This document shows positions 18,014 to 26,352 of a DNA stretch of 42,158 bases, in pieces. The stretch covers positions 1 to 42,158 of the forward strand of contig CADBUF010000046.1 of the NCBI GenBank assembly GCA_902797795.1. The letters are read 5' to 3'. The notes beneath the pieces were generated by a model. It worked only from the letters and a program-made list of their open reading frames with translations. It did not search any database and was not told the origin of the DNA. Made by a program: the position numbers and the translations under genes. How positions within the stretch are numbered: position 1 is the first letter of the stretch; each line of letters begins with the position of its first letter. The DNA comes from an uncultured Erysipelotrichaceae bacterium. GTDB taxonomy: Bacteria > Bacillota_I > Bacilli_A > RFN20 > CAG-826.

Positions 18014-18598
18014 ATGAAGAAAGATAATTACTTTATTAGACTATTAACTTTGTTTCTTACCTTCCTAAAGGTTGGGGCTTTCACTTTCGGTGGAGGCTAC
18101 GCGATGATTCCAATCATTGAAAATGAAGTTACTAGAAAAAGAAAATGGATTAGCGAAATTGAAATTCTTGATATCATCGCAATTAGTGAAACAACTCCAG
18201 GTCCAATTGCTGTTAATACAGCAACATATGTTGGTTACAAAGTCGGTGGTATCTGGGGAAGCATAATAGCAACATTAGGGTTATCAATTCCATCTTTTGT
18301 CATTATTTTTATCATATCCTACTTCTATAAAGACTTTATGCAGTCTCAAGTAATTCAAGCGGCGTTCAAGGGGCTAAAGATCGGGGTTATTATATTGTTG
18401 CTTAACGCAGTTATTAAACTAAGTAAAGGCTTTAAAATTAACCTCATTGGCGTTATCTTGTTCGCTACTTCCTTAGCGGTCTCTTTAGGTTTATCAATCG
18501 CAGGAATTAATTTCAAATATACATCTCTTTGCCTAATTTTATTAGGCATCATCGTTGGACTCACTATTACAACATTAAGTAGAAAGGAGAGAAAATAA
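18014..18598 (+). CDS. Chromate transporter family (CHR) half protein A
   Basis: 194 residues from the ATG, about half the length of full ChrA. Carries the CHR signature FTFGGGYAMIPIIENE near the N-terminus and SETTPGPIAVNTATYVGYKVGG, followed by several hydrophobic helices. Short CHR proteins come as adjacent pairs that act together; chromate efflux is proven only for some members and the substrate in an anaerobe-like genome may be another anion. Stop is directly followed by the ATG of the partner gene, whose ribosome site (AAAGGAG) is in this gene's end. Confidence 0.88.
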   Translation: MKKDNYFIRLLTLFLTFLKVGAFTFGGGYAMIPIIENEVTRKRKWISEIEILDIIAISETTPGPIAVNTATYVGYKVGGIWGSIIATLGLSIPSFVIIFIISYFYKDFMQSQVIQAAFKGLKIGVIILLLNAVIKLSKGFKINLIGVILFATSLAVSLGLSIAGINFKYTSLCLILLGIIVGLTITTLSRKERK

Positions 18599-19174
18599 AT
18601 GATTTTCTTTGAACTTTTCTACACCTTCTTCTTAATTGGTCTATTCACTTTCGGTGGAGGCTATGCGATGATTCCGATAATTCAAGAACAAGTCGTTAGT
18701 AAAGGATGGATCACATCTGAATCACTAACCGATTTTATTGCAATTAGTGAAGCCACTCCTGGCCCATTTGCCTTAAATATTTCTACTTTTGTTGGCTCTT
18801 CTGTTGGAGGAGCTTTTGGAGCGGTATGCGCCACAATAGGTGTTATTCTTCCTTCCCTCATCATCATTATCATCATCGCGATGATCATGAAGAAATTCAT
18901 CACTAATCGCTATGTCCAAGGTGCGCTTAATGGGGTTAAGCCTATTGTCTTGGCCTTAATCTTAGCAACTGCGATTGTTTTATTTATTAAAGTTATCTTC
19001 TTTGGTGGTCGCTCTTTAAGCGGTGAATTTAACTTTGATCGCAAGAGTTTTGTTTTACTCATCACTTTGCTTATGTTCATAATTATCTTTAAAAAGATAA
19101 ATAAAAAGAGCATTAACCCAATATTATTACTAGGATTAAGTGCCCTTATGGGAATAATTGTGTTTACGATTTAA
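18599..19174 (+). CDS. Chromate transporter family (CHR) half protein B
   Basis: 191 residues, paralogous to the preceding protein: FTFGGGYAMIPIIQEQ and SEATPGPFALNISTFVGSSVGG sit at matching positions, with further membrane helices to the C-terminus. Zero-nt spacing implies a two-subunit membrane transporter. Its stop overlaps that of the convergent DUF1292 gene by three bases. A six-pair hairpin at 19175-19191 followed by GTTTT may be its terminator, inside the opposing gene. Confidence 0.88.
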   Translation: MIFFELFYTFFLIGLFTFGGGYAMIPIIQEQVVSKGWITSESLTDFIAISEATPGPFALNISTFVGSSVGGAFGAVCATIGVILPSLIIIIIIAMIMKKFITNRYVQGALNGVKPIVLALILATAIVLFIKVIFFGGRSLSGEFNFDRKSFVLLITLLMFIIIFKKINKKSINPILLLGLSALMGIIVFTI

Positions 19175-19437
19175 TTCTCTTCACTAGAGAAGTTTTCATC
19201 ATTGAAGGCGTTAAATACTTCTTCAACTTCTTCATATTCTTCTTCGCTTTCAATTTCTAAAAGTTCACCATTATCGTTATATTCCATCGCGATAACCTCA
19301 TCTGGGTTATCTTTTTCATATAAGAAGACGTATTTTTTCTTTCTTTCTGGATGTTCATAGGTGAAAAGAATTTCCATTACTCTTTCATTGCCATCTTCAT
19401 CCATAATAGTAATTTGTTTTTCGTCCATTAATTCCAT
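19171..19437 (-). CDS. DUF1292 family protein (YrzB-like)
   Basis: 88 residues, strongly acidic, of the DUF1292 family found next to ruvX in Firmicutes. Function unknown. Core: ITIMDEDGNERVMEILFTYEH and KYVFLYEKDN, then a Glu-rich tail. Three nt after the ruvX stop with an AAAGGA ribosome site. The first ATG was chosen over the one three codons later because of better spacing to that site. Confidence 0.85.
   Translation of the reverse strand: MELMDEKQITIMDEDGNERVMEILFTYEHPERKKKYVFLYEKDNPDEVIAMEYNDNGELLEIESEEEYEEVEEVFNAFNDENFSSEEN
19175..19195 (+). terminator. Possible terminator of the chromate-transporter pair
   Basis: TTCTCT, five bases, AGAGAA, then GTTTT on the plus strand, immediately after the stop and inside the end of the DUF1292 gene. 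Short AT-rich stem and short T-run, so the call is tentative. Confidence 0.4.
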
Positions 19438-19440
19438 TTT

Positions 19441-19863
19441 TTATTTTCCTTTCGTTCTAATATAGAAATCTAATATTTCACACGCCGCTAAGCGGTCCAC
19501 TGTTTCTTTATGTTTACGCCCATTAACATTTAATTCATATAAAGTTTTATGAGCGGAAATACTCGTCATTCTTTCATCTTGAAGTTCAATTTTTAAAGTT
19601 GGATCTTCCTTAATTAAATCATCGAGAAATCTTCGAGATGAAGCCGCTCTAAATCCTTCGCTTCCATCCATATTTATTGGTAAACCAATAACAATATTTT
19701 TAATTCCGGTTTGGGCCACTACTTCATGAACACGTTTACGAGCTTGCGAATATGCTTCTTTTTGAAATCTAAATGTCTCTAAACCATGAACAAATCCTAA
19801 AGAATCACTTGTCGCAATTCCTAAAGTTACTGTCCCTAAATCTAGACCAATATATTTGTCCAT
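19441..19863 (-). CDS. ruvX: RuvX/YqgF family Holliday-junction resolvase-like nuclease
   Basis: 140-residue RNase H-fold nuclease implicated in 16S rRNA processing and Holliday junction resolution. Motifs: LDLGTVTLGIATSD with the first catalytic Asp, GLPINMDGS, LQDERMTS with the second acidic site, and the C-terminal AACEIL with DRLA. The ATG overlaps the alaS stop (TAATG) with AAAGGA upstream. alaS-ruvX-DUF1292 is a conserved Firmicutes string; ireB, usually between alaS and ruvX, is missing. Confidence 0.93.
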   Translation of the reverse strand: MDKYIGLDLGTVTLGIATSDSLGFVHGLETFRFQKEAYSQARKRVHEVVAQTGIKNIVIGLPINMDGSEGFRAASSRRFLDDLIKEDPTLKIELQDERMTSISAHKTLYELNVNGRKHKETVDRLAACEILDFYIRTKGK

Positions 19864-22457
19864 TATTGAAGTTTTCCTTTAACACTGTTAATTGCTTCTT
19901 CGATTTTAGATTTGTCTTTTCCAGCACCCATTGCAAAATCGGGTCTTCCGCCTCCGCTTCCACCTAAAATAGAAGCGACTTCTCTAACTAAATCTCCAGC
20001 TTTTAATGATGACAATGCACTACCATTTAAGCTACAAACGATAGATAAATCTCCACCAATTAAAACAATCACACTATTCTTATGAGAAACTTTGAGTTTA
20101 TCAACTAAGGTTGTAAGTGAATTACGATTACTATCTTTTAGATATTTAACGAGAATTTCATATTTGCCGTTATCAACAAATTCTTCATTAATTGAGTTGG
20201 CTTCACTATTAGCGAGTTTACTTGAAAGAGTGTCAACATTCTTCTTCAATTCATTTCTTTCGTTTATCAAAGCATTTAATCTCACTGATACTTCACTATA
20301 TGAGCCAGCACCAATGAGGTTTTTGGCTTGATTAAGAAGGTTTTCTCTCTTTTTGAGTAATTCATATGCCCCTAAAGAGGTTCTGGCCACAATACGTCTA
20401 ATTCCGCTAGCAACACTTTCTTCACTTTCGATAACAAAGACACCAATGTCTTGAGTGTTTTTTACGTGAGTACCGCCACAGAATTCCTTACTGACTTCAC
20501 CAAAGCATACAACTCTAACAACATCACCATATTTATCATCGAACAAAGCTTTGGCGCCAATCTTACGAGCGTCATCAATTGAAAGCACTTTGGTGTCTTC
20601 AGTAATTGCTTCACTAATCCATTGGTTGACTTTACGTTCAACTTCGGCTATTTCTTCTTCCTTCATTTTTTCAAAATGAGAGAAGTCAAAATGGATATAA
20701 TCGCTACAAACATAACTACCTTTTTGAGCAACATGAGATCCAAGAACTTCAGTTAATGCGCTTTGTAAAAGGTGAACAGATGAGTGATTTCTCATGATTA
20801 ATTTACGATTAAGTTCATCAATCTTAAGATGGACTTTGTCACCAATTTTAATTTCACCATATAAAACGCTGACATGGTGTAAGTGTTGTTTATTAGGGGC
20901 TTTATTAACTCCATTAACTCTTGCTTCCATTTCTTTATTAGAAATGACACCGATATCTGCAACTTGTCCACCGCTTTCCGCATAGAAGGGAGTTTCTTTA
21001 ACGATTAAGTCACCTTCTCCAGAAAGAGAATCAACTTTAACTCCATCAACAAATAGACCAATTACTTCACTATCACATTCGCTAATTTCATAATTAAATT
21101 TGCTTTCTTTAGTAAATTGCATCAAATCAATGGATTGCTTGTTCATTGATTGTAAATCTCCACGAGCGGCTCTCGCTCTTTCTTTTTGCTTATTCATTTC
21201 TTCGTTGAATTCTTTTACATCAACGGAGACACCGTTTTCTTCGCAAATCTCAAGAGTTAATTCTTTTGGGAATCCAAATGTATCATAAAGTTTAAACATA
21301 TCTTTTCCTGAAAGAACTTTTTTATCTTTAATGAGTTCGTTAAGAAGAGCTTCACCATTAGAAAGAGTCTTAATAAATTTCTCTTCTTCAGCGATGATTA
21401 ATTTCTTAACATATTCACTTTTAGAAGTTAAATATGGATAGAAATCTTTCATAATATCAACAACAATATCAACAAGTTGATATAAGAATGGTTTATTGAT
21501 TCCTAAAACACGTCCAAAACGTTCCGCTCTTCTAACAAGACGACGCAAGACATATCCTCTTCCTTCGTTAGAAAATACTTCTCCGTCCGCAGTAGCAAAA
21601 GTAACCGCTCTAATATGATCAGCAATGACTCTAAAAGCCATTTTGTTATCTTCATATTTTTTATTTGAAAGCTCTTGAACTTTTTCAATAATAGGCCAGA
21701 ATAAATCGGTTTCAAAGTTTGATTGAGTTCCTTGCATTACACACGCAAGTCTTTCTAAACCAGCTCCAGTATCAATGTTTTTACTAGGAAGCTCCTTATA
21801 TTCACTTCTTTTCTTACCACTGACCGCATTGAATTGAGAGAAAACAATATTCCAAATTTCGATATAGCGATCGTTTTCCATATCGTTTTTAAGTAGATCA
21901 ATACCAATATGTTTTGGATCATATTTTTCACCACGATCAAAATAAATTTCGGTATCTGGTCCACATGGTCCATCACCAATTTCCCAGAAATTTCCTTCTA
22001 ATGGAATGAGGTGATCTTCCTTAACCCCAGCGTTCATCCAACATTTTTTGGTCTCTAAATCATCTGGGAAATAAGTTATGTATAACTTCTCTGGGTCAAA
22101 AGCGAAATATTTGTCACTTGTCAGGAGTTCAAACGCCCAAGGAATGACTTCATTTCTAAAATAATCGCCAATCGAGAAATTACCAAGCATTTCAAAGAAT
22201 GTATGATGGCGGTCAGTTCTACCAACGTTTTCAATATCATTTGTACGAATGCTTTTTTGTGCATTAGTGATTCTTCTACTTGGTGGAACTTCACTTCCAT
22301 CAAAATATTTCTTTAACGCCGCAACACCAGCGTTAATCCAAAGTAAAGTAGGATCATTTTTTGGAATCAAAGAACTACCAGGTTCAATATGGTGTCCTTT
22401 GCTTTCAAAGAATTTGAGCCAAGTATTTCTAATTTCACTACCAGTCATCTTTTTCAT
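19863..22457 (-). CDS. alaS: Alanyl-tRNA synthetase
   Basis: 864 residues, class II synthetase. N-terminal catalytic domain (HHTFFEMLGNFSIGDYF, GPCGPDTEIYFD, DTGAGLERL), the editing domain with zinc-binding HSSVH and CGGTH motifs, and C-Ala domain ending in GGSGGGRPDFAMGAG. Needs alanine, ATP and tRNA-Ala; edits Ser/Gly-tRNA-Ala. Preceded by a GGAGG ribosome site and an alanine-type T-box leader, so expression should rise when uncharged tRNA-Ala accumulates. First gene of the alaS-ruvX-DUF1292 operon. Confidence 0.98.
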   Translation of the reverse strand: MKKMTGSEIRNTWLKFFESKGHHIEPGSSLIPKNDPTLLWINAGVAALKKYFDGSEVPPSRRITNAQKSIRTNDIENVGRTDRHHTFFEMLGNFSIGDYFRNEVIPWAFELLTSDKYFAFDPEKLYITYFPDDLETKKCWMNAGVKEDHLIPLEGNFWEIGDGPCGPDTEIYFDRGEKYDPKHIGIDLLKNDMENDRYIEIWNIVFSQFNAVSGKKRSEYKELPSKNIDTGAGLERLACVMQGTQSNFETDLFWPIIEKVQELSNKKYEDNKMAFRVIADHIRAVTFATADGEVFSNEGRGYVLRRLVRRAERFGRVLGINKPFLYQLVDIVVDIMKDFYPYLTSKSEYVKKLIIAEEEKFIKTLSNGEALLNELIKDKKVLSGKDMFKLYDTFGFPKELTLEICEENGVSVDVKEFNEEMNKQKERARAARGDLQSMNKQSIDLMQFTKESKFNYEISECDSEVIGLFVDGVKVDSLSGEGDLIVKETPFYAESGGQVADIGVISNKEMEARVNGVNKAPNKQHLHHVSVLYGEIKIGDKVHLKIDELNRKLIMRNHSSVHLLQSALTEVLGSHVAQKGSYVCSDYIHFDFSHFEKMKEEEIAEVERKVNQWISEAITEDTKVLSIDDARKIGAKALFDDKYGDVVRVVCFGEVSKEFCGGTHVKNTQDIGVFVIESEESVASGIRRIVARTSLGAYELLKKRENLLNQAKNLIGAGSYSEVSVRLNALINERNELKKNVDTLSSKLANSEANSINEEFVDNGKYEILVKYLKDSNRNSLTTLVDKLKVSHKNSVIVLIGGDLSIVCSLNGSALSSLKAGDLVREVASILGGSGGGRPDFAMGAGKDKSKIEEAINSVKGKLQ

Positions 22458-22475
22458 ATTTTTTCCTCCAAATAT

Positions 22476-22690
22476 AAGAAAACGTTCCTAATTAGGAACG
22501 AACATTGCCGCGATACCATCCTATTTCCTATCCATAATGGGATAGACTCTCTTTTGATAGTTATATCGTTAACTTAACGGTGGCATTACCCACATCGACA
22601 AGGAGTGGCCCATTTATTCACTACTACGTTATTCCAGCCTAGTAACGTTTCTCTATAAGTGAGTGAAATAAATTTCTTTCCTTCGCTAGC
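22476..22690 (-). promoter_or_regulatory. T-box riboswitch of alaS (specifier GCC, Ala)
   Basis: Minus-strand leader of about 230 nt. The T-box motif AGGATGGTATCGCGG is at 22522-22508 (consensus AGGGTGGNACCGCG). A terminator hairpin CGTTCC / GGAACG plus TTTTCTT is at 22500-22476. Stem I can be drawn: bottom AAGGA (22683-22679) with TCCTT (22604-22600), middle arm 22673-22662 with 22622-22612, apical arm ACGTTA / TAACGT around a loop with GCTGGAA. In the specifier loop between bottom and middle arms the 3' strand reads GGGCCAC, presenting GCC (22609-22607), an alanine codon followed by the expected purine. This holds for the 318-bp gap before alaS. Confidence 0.93.
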
Positions 22691-22693
22691 AAT

Positions 22694-22721
22694 ATTACAA
22701 TATTGTCTCTATTTTTATCAA
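22694..22721 (-). promoter_or_regulatory. Promoter of the alaS T-box transcript
   Basis: Minus strand -35 TTGATA (22721-22716), 16 bp spacer, -10 TGTAAT (22699-22694). Places the start just before T-box stem I. Confidence 0.6.
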
Positions 22722-22738
22722 TAACTATTTCTCTATTT

Positions 22739-22767
22739 ATAAAAAATCCGCTTATCTAAAGCGGAAT
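22739..22767 (-). terminator. Terminator of the flavodiiron operon
   Basis: Minus-strand perfect stem TCCGCTT / AAGCGGA with loop TAGAT, followed by TTTTTT, nine nt after the last gene's stop. Confidence 0.9.
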
Positions 22768-22775
22768 CTTTATCT

Positions 22776-23189
22776 CTATTTGACTAGCGAAGTAACGAAT
22801 TCTTTTAAGCGATTAAGGTCATCTTCGTTTGGTCGGCCCTTATTAAGTGATAACCAAGAGGCGACTGTATGATATTCCTTATCGCTAACAGGAATATTAA
22901 CTTTATCAGAGACTTTTTTAACAGCCTTAAGTGTGGATTTACCACTTGCCGCACTATTGACGTTAACTAAGAGTGAAATTTTCTCTTTATTCCTTATTAG
23001 GAATCGCTTAACTTCTTTATCGATTGTCGCAGCGTACATCGCATTCACAAGGAAAAGAATATCAACTTTTTCTTTTAAATCTTCATTCACTGTTAAATAA
23101 GGAACATCAATAGCTTCACTTACCGCTCTAGCAAGTTTAAAGGTGTTACCTTTTTTACTTTTGGTAAAATATCTAATCGCAACCTTCAT
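22776..23189 (-). CDS. Flavodoxin-like protein, short
   Basis: 137 residues with a flavodoxin-type start: MKVAIRYFTKSKKGNTFKLA, where SKKGNT stands for the FMN phosphate loop, followed by alternating strands and helices. Probably an FMN electron carrier. The aromatic FMN stacking residues are not clear, so cofactor binding is inferred. Last gene of the operon, three nt after the rubredoxin stop and before a strong terminator; likely an electron donor or accessory for the flavodiiron protein. Confidence 0.75.
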   Translation of the reverse strand: MKVAIRYFTKSKKGNTFKLARAVSEAIDVPYLTVNEDLKEKVDILFLVNAMYAATIDKEVKRFLIRNKEKISLLVNVNSAASGKSTLKAVKKVSDKVNIPVSDKEYHTVASWLSLNKGRPNEDDLNRLKEFVTSLVK

Positions 23190-23192
23190 ACA

Positions 23193-23348
23193 CTATTCTT
23201 TAACAAAAACTTCTTTTCCTTGGCCACACCATGGGCATAAATAGTCATCTGGCAAGTCTTCAAATTTGGTTCCTGGAGCAATTCCGTTATCTGGATCTCC
23301 AACTTCTTCGTCATAGACGAATCCACAAACAGTACAAACGTATTTCAT
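23193..23348 (-). CDS. Rubredoxin (stand-alone)
   Basis: 51 residues: [20 protein letters not shown] at the start, [18 protein letters not shown] later. Two CxxCG knuckles bind one Fe(Cys)4 centre, with the typical long spacing (30 residues between pairs). Small one-electron carrier. It lies 14 nt after the flavodiiron gene with an AAAGGA ribosome site and is too short to show as a long reading frame. It can pass electrons to the flavodiiron core alongside the rubredoxin domain fused to that protein. Confidence 0.95.
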   Translation of the reverse strand: MKYVCTVCGFVYDEEVGDPDNGIAPGTKFEDLPDDYLCPWCGQGKEVFVKE

Positions 23349-23362
23349 AAAAGTGTCCTTTC

Positions 23363-25162
23363 TTATTTAATTTCTTCAAAATCAGCCGCTCCATGTTTAC
23401 AAAGTGGGCAAACAATATCTTCAGGAAGTTCATCGCCTTCATAAACATAGCCGCAAACCTTACAAACATAGCCTTTCTTCTTAGCGGTTTCTGGTTTTGG
23501 TTTAACATTCGCTTGATAATAATTATAAGTCATTGTCTCAACATTGTTGATGACCTTACTTTCAGTAACTGAACAAATAAACATTCCGTGTGTTCCAAGG
23601 TCAACATATTGATCAACCTTTAAGGAAATAACTGAATTAACATAATTAGTCAACACCGCTACTCCATTAGCGCTTCTAACAATTTCTTTGCCTTCAAATT
23701 TGTTCTTGTCTCTACCGGAAACAAAACCATATTCTTGGAAAACACTGAAAGGAGCTTCGATGTTTAAACAGTTGACGTTTAATACACCAGTCTTCTTTAC
23801 GATATCATGAGAGAAATTAAGCTTATTGATATTGACCGCTACTCTTAAAGGAGTGTCAGTTAATTGTGTGACTGTATTAACGATTAAGCCATTATCTTTA
23901 TCGCCATCTCTAGAGGTGACAACATATAAGCCATATCCGATTTTGAAAAGAGCCTTGGAATCAATTTCTGGTTTCTTTTCTTCTTCAATCTCTTTTTTGG
24001 CTTTATATTCTTCGCTTAATGCATCTGCTAAAGCTTTGATTTGTTCTTTGTTTTCTTCAGTAAGTGAAGATAAAATCTTCACAACTGGGCTTAAAATAGT
24101 AATATTTTTACTATTAGCAAGCTTTTCAGACATAATCTTAGCCGCTAATGGAGCCCATGTTCCGTTTTCAATTAAACCAATCTTTTTGTTTTGGAAATTT
24201 CTTTCCACTAAATGAGCAATAAAGGTATCCATAAATGGGAAGATACCGGCATTATATGTAGTTGTTGCTAAAACGATTTTGCCATATCTAAAGGCATCTT
24301 CAACACATTCCGCCATATCTTCACGTGCTAAGTCGTTGATTGCAACTTTAGGAGTGCCATTTTTCTTTAATTCTTCAGCGAGTAATTCCGCTGCCACTTT
24401 AGTGTGTCCATAAACAGAAGTATAGAAAATAGCGACACCTTCTGTTTCGGTTTTATAAGAACTCCAAATATCGTAAAGGTTCAAATAATAGCCTAAATCT
24501 TTATCAAGAATTGGTCCATGTAATGGACATATGATTTGAATATCTAAGGTAGCAGCTTTCTTTAATAAAGCTTGAACTTGAGTGCCATATTTACCAACAA
24601 TACCAATATAATATCTTCTTGCTTCGCACGCCCAATCTTCTTCAACATCTAAAGCACCAAACTTACCAAATCCATCAGCAGAGAATAAGACTTTATCACT
24701 TTCATCATAAGTGACCATAACTTCTGGCCAGTGCACCATAGGTGCAAAAACAAAATGAAGAATGTGTTTACCAAGATTTAATGTATCGCCTTCATTAACC
24801 ACCAATTTGTTTTTAATTTCTTCGTGGAAAAATTGCTCCATCATCTTAAATGTTTTGCTATTTCCAACAACAAAGACATCTGGATATTCCTTGACCAAAT
24901 TCATGATGTTAGCAGAGTGGTCTGGTTCCATATGTTGAACGATTAAATAATTTGGTTTTTTATTTCCTAAGACCTCTTTAACGTTTTTGAGCCATTCTTT
25001 AGTGAAATGTTGATCAACCGTATCCATAATGGCGATTAAATCATCAACAATGACATATGAGTTATACGCCATCCCGTTAGGGACAATATATTGTCCTTCA
25101 AACAAATCAACTTGGTGATCATTTACACCAACATAATAAATATCTTTTGTTATATTTTTCAT
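23363..25162 (-). CDS. Flavodiiron protein fused to flavin reductase and rubredoxin domains
   Basis: 599 residues, four domains. (1) Metallo-beta-lactamase-like diiron core (1-235) with all ligands: H77, E79, D81, H82, H144, D163, H215. (2) Flavodoxin domain (about 242-390; YTSVYGHTK loop). (3) Flavin reductase-like FMN domain (about 403-555). (4) C-terminal rubredoxin, residues 565-599, with CKVCG and CPLC at short spacing as in rubrerythrin. Reduces O2 to water and/or NO to N2O; the extra domains could pass electrons from NAD(P)H inside one chain. The ATG at 25162 gives the family start [15 protein letters not shown] and follows the flavodoxin stop by one nt; an upstream in-frame ATG at 25183 would overlap that gene and adds seven non-conserved residues. 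Confidence 0.93.
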   Translation of the reverse strand: MKNITKDIYYVGVNDHQVDLFEGQYIVPNGMAYNSYVIVDDLIAIMDTVDQHFTKEWLKNVKEVLGNKKPNYLIVQHMEPDHSANIMNLVKEYPDVFVVGNSKTFKMMEQFFHEEIKNKLVVNEGDTLNLGKHILHFVFAPMVHWPEVMVTYDESDKVLFSADGFGKFGALDVEEDWACEARRYYIGIVGKYGTQVQALLKKAATLDIQIICPLHGPILDKDLGYYLNLYDIWSSYKTETEGVAIFYTSVYGHTKVAAELLAEELKKNGTPKVAINDLAREDMAECVEDAFRYGKIVLATTTYNAGIFPFMDTFIAHLVERNFQNKKIGLIENGTWAPLAAKIMSEKLANSKNITILSPVVKILSSLTEENKEQIKALADALSEEYKAKKEIEEEKKPEIDSKALFKIGYGLYVVTSRDGDKDNGLIVNTVTQLTDTPLRVAVNINKLNFSHDIVKKTGVLNVNCLNIEAPFSVFQEYGFVSGRDKNKFEGKEIVRSANGVAVLTNYVNSVISLKVDQYVDLGTHGMFICSVTESKVINNVETMTYNYYQANVKPKPETAKKKGYVCKVCGYVYEGDELPEDIVCPLCKHGAADFEEIK

Positions 25163-25163
25163 A

Positions 25164-25670
25164 TTATTTTCCCATCCAAGCATCTAGCTTATCATCTATA
25201 TCGTTAACTTGACTTCCTTTGCAAGCAAACCCTTTCTTAAGGATTGCACCTTTTAAAGAACCTTTTAATTCTAATTCAGCCATCCCAAGAGCGCCCTCTT
25301 CATTAGTGGCGAAAGGATAAACAATTTTTCCTACCCAGTTGTGATCTTTAATAAAAGTAGCAACAACACGCGGATATGTTCTCCACCAGCAAGGGAACCC
25401 TAGATAAATTACATCATATTCATCTAATGATGATAATGGATGTAGGTATGGGACTCTTTCGTTATATTGGTCCTCAATTCTACTTCTTTTGACACATTCT
25501 TCATAAGAAAAAGGGTAAGGAATTTCTGGTTCTAGTTTAAAAAGAACTGCACCAGTTTTCTTTGCGATTTTTTCAGCGACAATTTCTGTAAATCCTTTTT
25601 TGATTACTTCCATTTCTCCATTAACACTATTCTCTCCGATGCGAGAGAAATAAACGACTAATGCCTTCAT
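25164..25670 (-). CDS. Flavodoxin (flavodoxin_4-type)
   Basis: 168 residues. FMN-binding loop region VVYFSRIGENSVNGE, then YDVIYLGFPCWWRTYPRV, the aromatic-rich segment that packs on FMN, and FATNEEGALG. Resembles small NAD(P)H-independent flavodoxins of the flavodoxin_4 group. First gene of the operon, one nt before the flavodiiron gene; probably an electron carrier in oxygen/NO reduction. GAGG ribosome site nine nt before the start. Confidence 0.88.
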   Translation of the reverse strand: MKALVVYFSRIGENSVNGEMEVIKKGFTEIVAEKIAKKTGAVLFKLEPEIPYPFSYEECVKRSRIEDQYNERVPYLHPLSSLDEYDVIYLGFPCWWRTYPRVVATFIKDHNWVGKIVYPFATNEEGALGMAELELKGSLKGAILKKGFACKGSQVNDIDDKLDAWMGK

Positions 25671-25705
25671 ATGGTATTACCTCACTGGTATTATCTCAAA
25701 TAAAC
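25671..25705 (-). promoter_or_regulatory. Probable promoter region of the flavodiiron operon with AATACCA repeats
   Basis: Minus strand extended -10 TGAGATAAT (about 25697-25689) without a good -35. AATACCA occurs twice, 14 nt apart, over the -10 and the ribosome site, and TACC-AGTGA-GGTA forms a small inverted repeat. Could be a regulator site; sequence alone does not decide. Confidence 0.35.
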
Positions 25706-25744
25706 AAAGTTTAAGAAATAGTTTTTCAAAAAAATATTAACGAT

Positions 25745-25750
25745 TAAAAT
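25745..25750 (+). promoter_or_regulatory. -10 box of the GNAT gene, leaderless layout
   Basis: TAAAAT 8 nt before the ATG at 25759, with a TTTTCA-like -35 about 16 bp upstream (25723-25728). No ribosome site. Confidence 0.4.
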
Positions 25751-25758
25751 TATAGTTG

Positions 25759-26301
25759 ATGAAAGCAATTAACTACAAAGACGATAAAAGAATTAGAAAA
25801 GATATTACACCACTATTTCTAACAGCTTTCCCAAAAGATGAGCGTCCACCAAAGCGTTATTTTTTCTCTTCTGGATTAAAGGAGTCAAATAATATCTATG
25901 CTTATTACGAGGATAACGATGAATTTATCGGCTTTAGTCAATTAACCTCTTATAAAGATATTATTTACATCTTCTTTTTAGCCATACAAGAAGCTAAAAG
26001 AGGGCAAGGATATGGATCAAAAATAATTTCAAAAATTAGAGAAGACAATAAGGACAAAGTATTGTTACTTTGTTATGAAGAAGTTGATGAGAAATATCCA
26101 GATTACGAATCTAGAAAAAGAAGAAAATCTTTTTATCAAAGAAATGGTTTTATGGATAACGGGGTCAAGACTAATGAATTTGGAGTAATATTTGAAACCG
26201 GATACATCGGTAATCACCAAGTCCCTTTTACTGATTATGTAGAGATTTTTGTCAAAGGATTTAGCGAATACGCTAGAGAGCATATAAAAGAAGTTAAATG
26301 A
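25759..26301 (+). CDS. GNAT-family N-acetyltransferase
   Basis: 180 residues with the acetyl-CoA binding motif EAKRGQGYGSKII (R/QxxGxG/A type, near residue 80) and the following strand KVLLLCYEEVD; KSFYQRNGFM near 125-135 is the typical GNAT C-terminal region. Substrate unknown. An in-frame TTG three bases upstream was rejected in favour of the ATG. Single-gene unit: divergent from the flavodiiron operon and convergent with mnmA across a shared terminator. Confidence 0.85.
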   Translation: MKAINYKDDKRIRKDITPLFLTAFPKDERPPKRYFFSSGLKESNNIYAYYEDNDEFIGFSQLTSYKDIIYIFFLAIQEAKRGQGYGSKIISKIREDNKDKVLLLCYEEVDEKYPDYESRKRRKSFYQRNGFMDNGVKTNEFGVIFETGYIGNHQVPFTDYVEIFVKGFSEYAREHIKEVK

Positions 26302-26312
26302 TTAAACTACAA

Positions 26313-26352
26313 TAAAAAAATAATGTACCGGAATTCACAGTACATTTTTTTA
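26313..26352. terminator. Bidirectional terminator between the GNAT gene and mnmA
   Basis: Run of A, then AATGTAC, loop of 11 bases, GTACATT and a run of T. Both strands read as stem plus T-run, so it can end both convergent transcripts. It includes the mnmA stop codon. Confidence 0.85.

Noticed and set aside
22458-22775. tRNA or small coding gene in the gap before alaS
   Set aside because: The gap is explained by the T-box leader, its promoter and the upstream operon's terminator; the short frames there have no support.
25162-25183. Upstream ATG for the flavodiiron protein
   Set aside because: It overlaps the flavodoxin end by 20 nt and adds residues (MLGWENN) not seen in the family.
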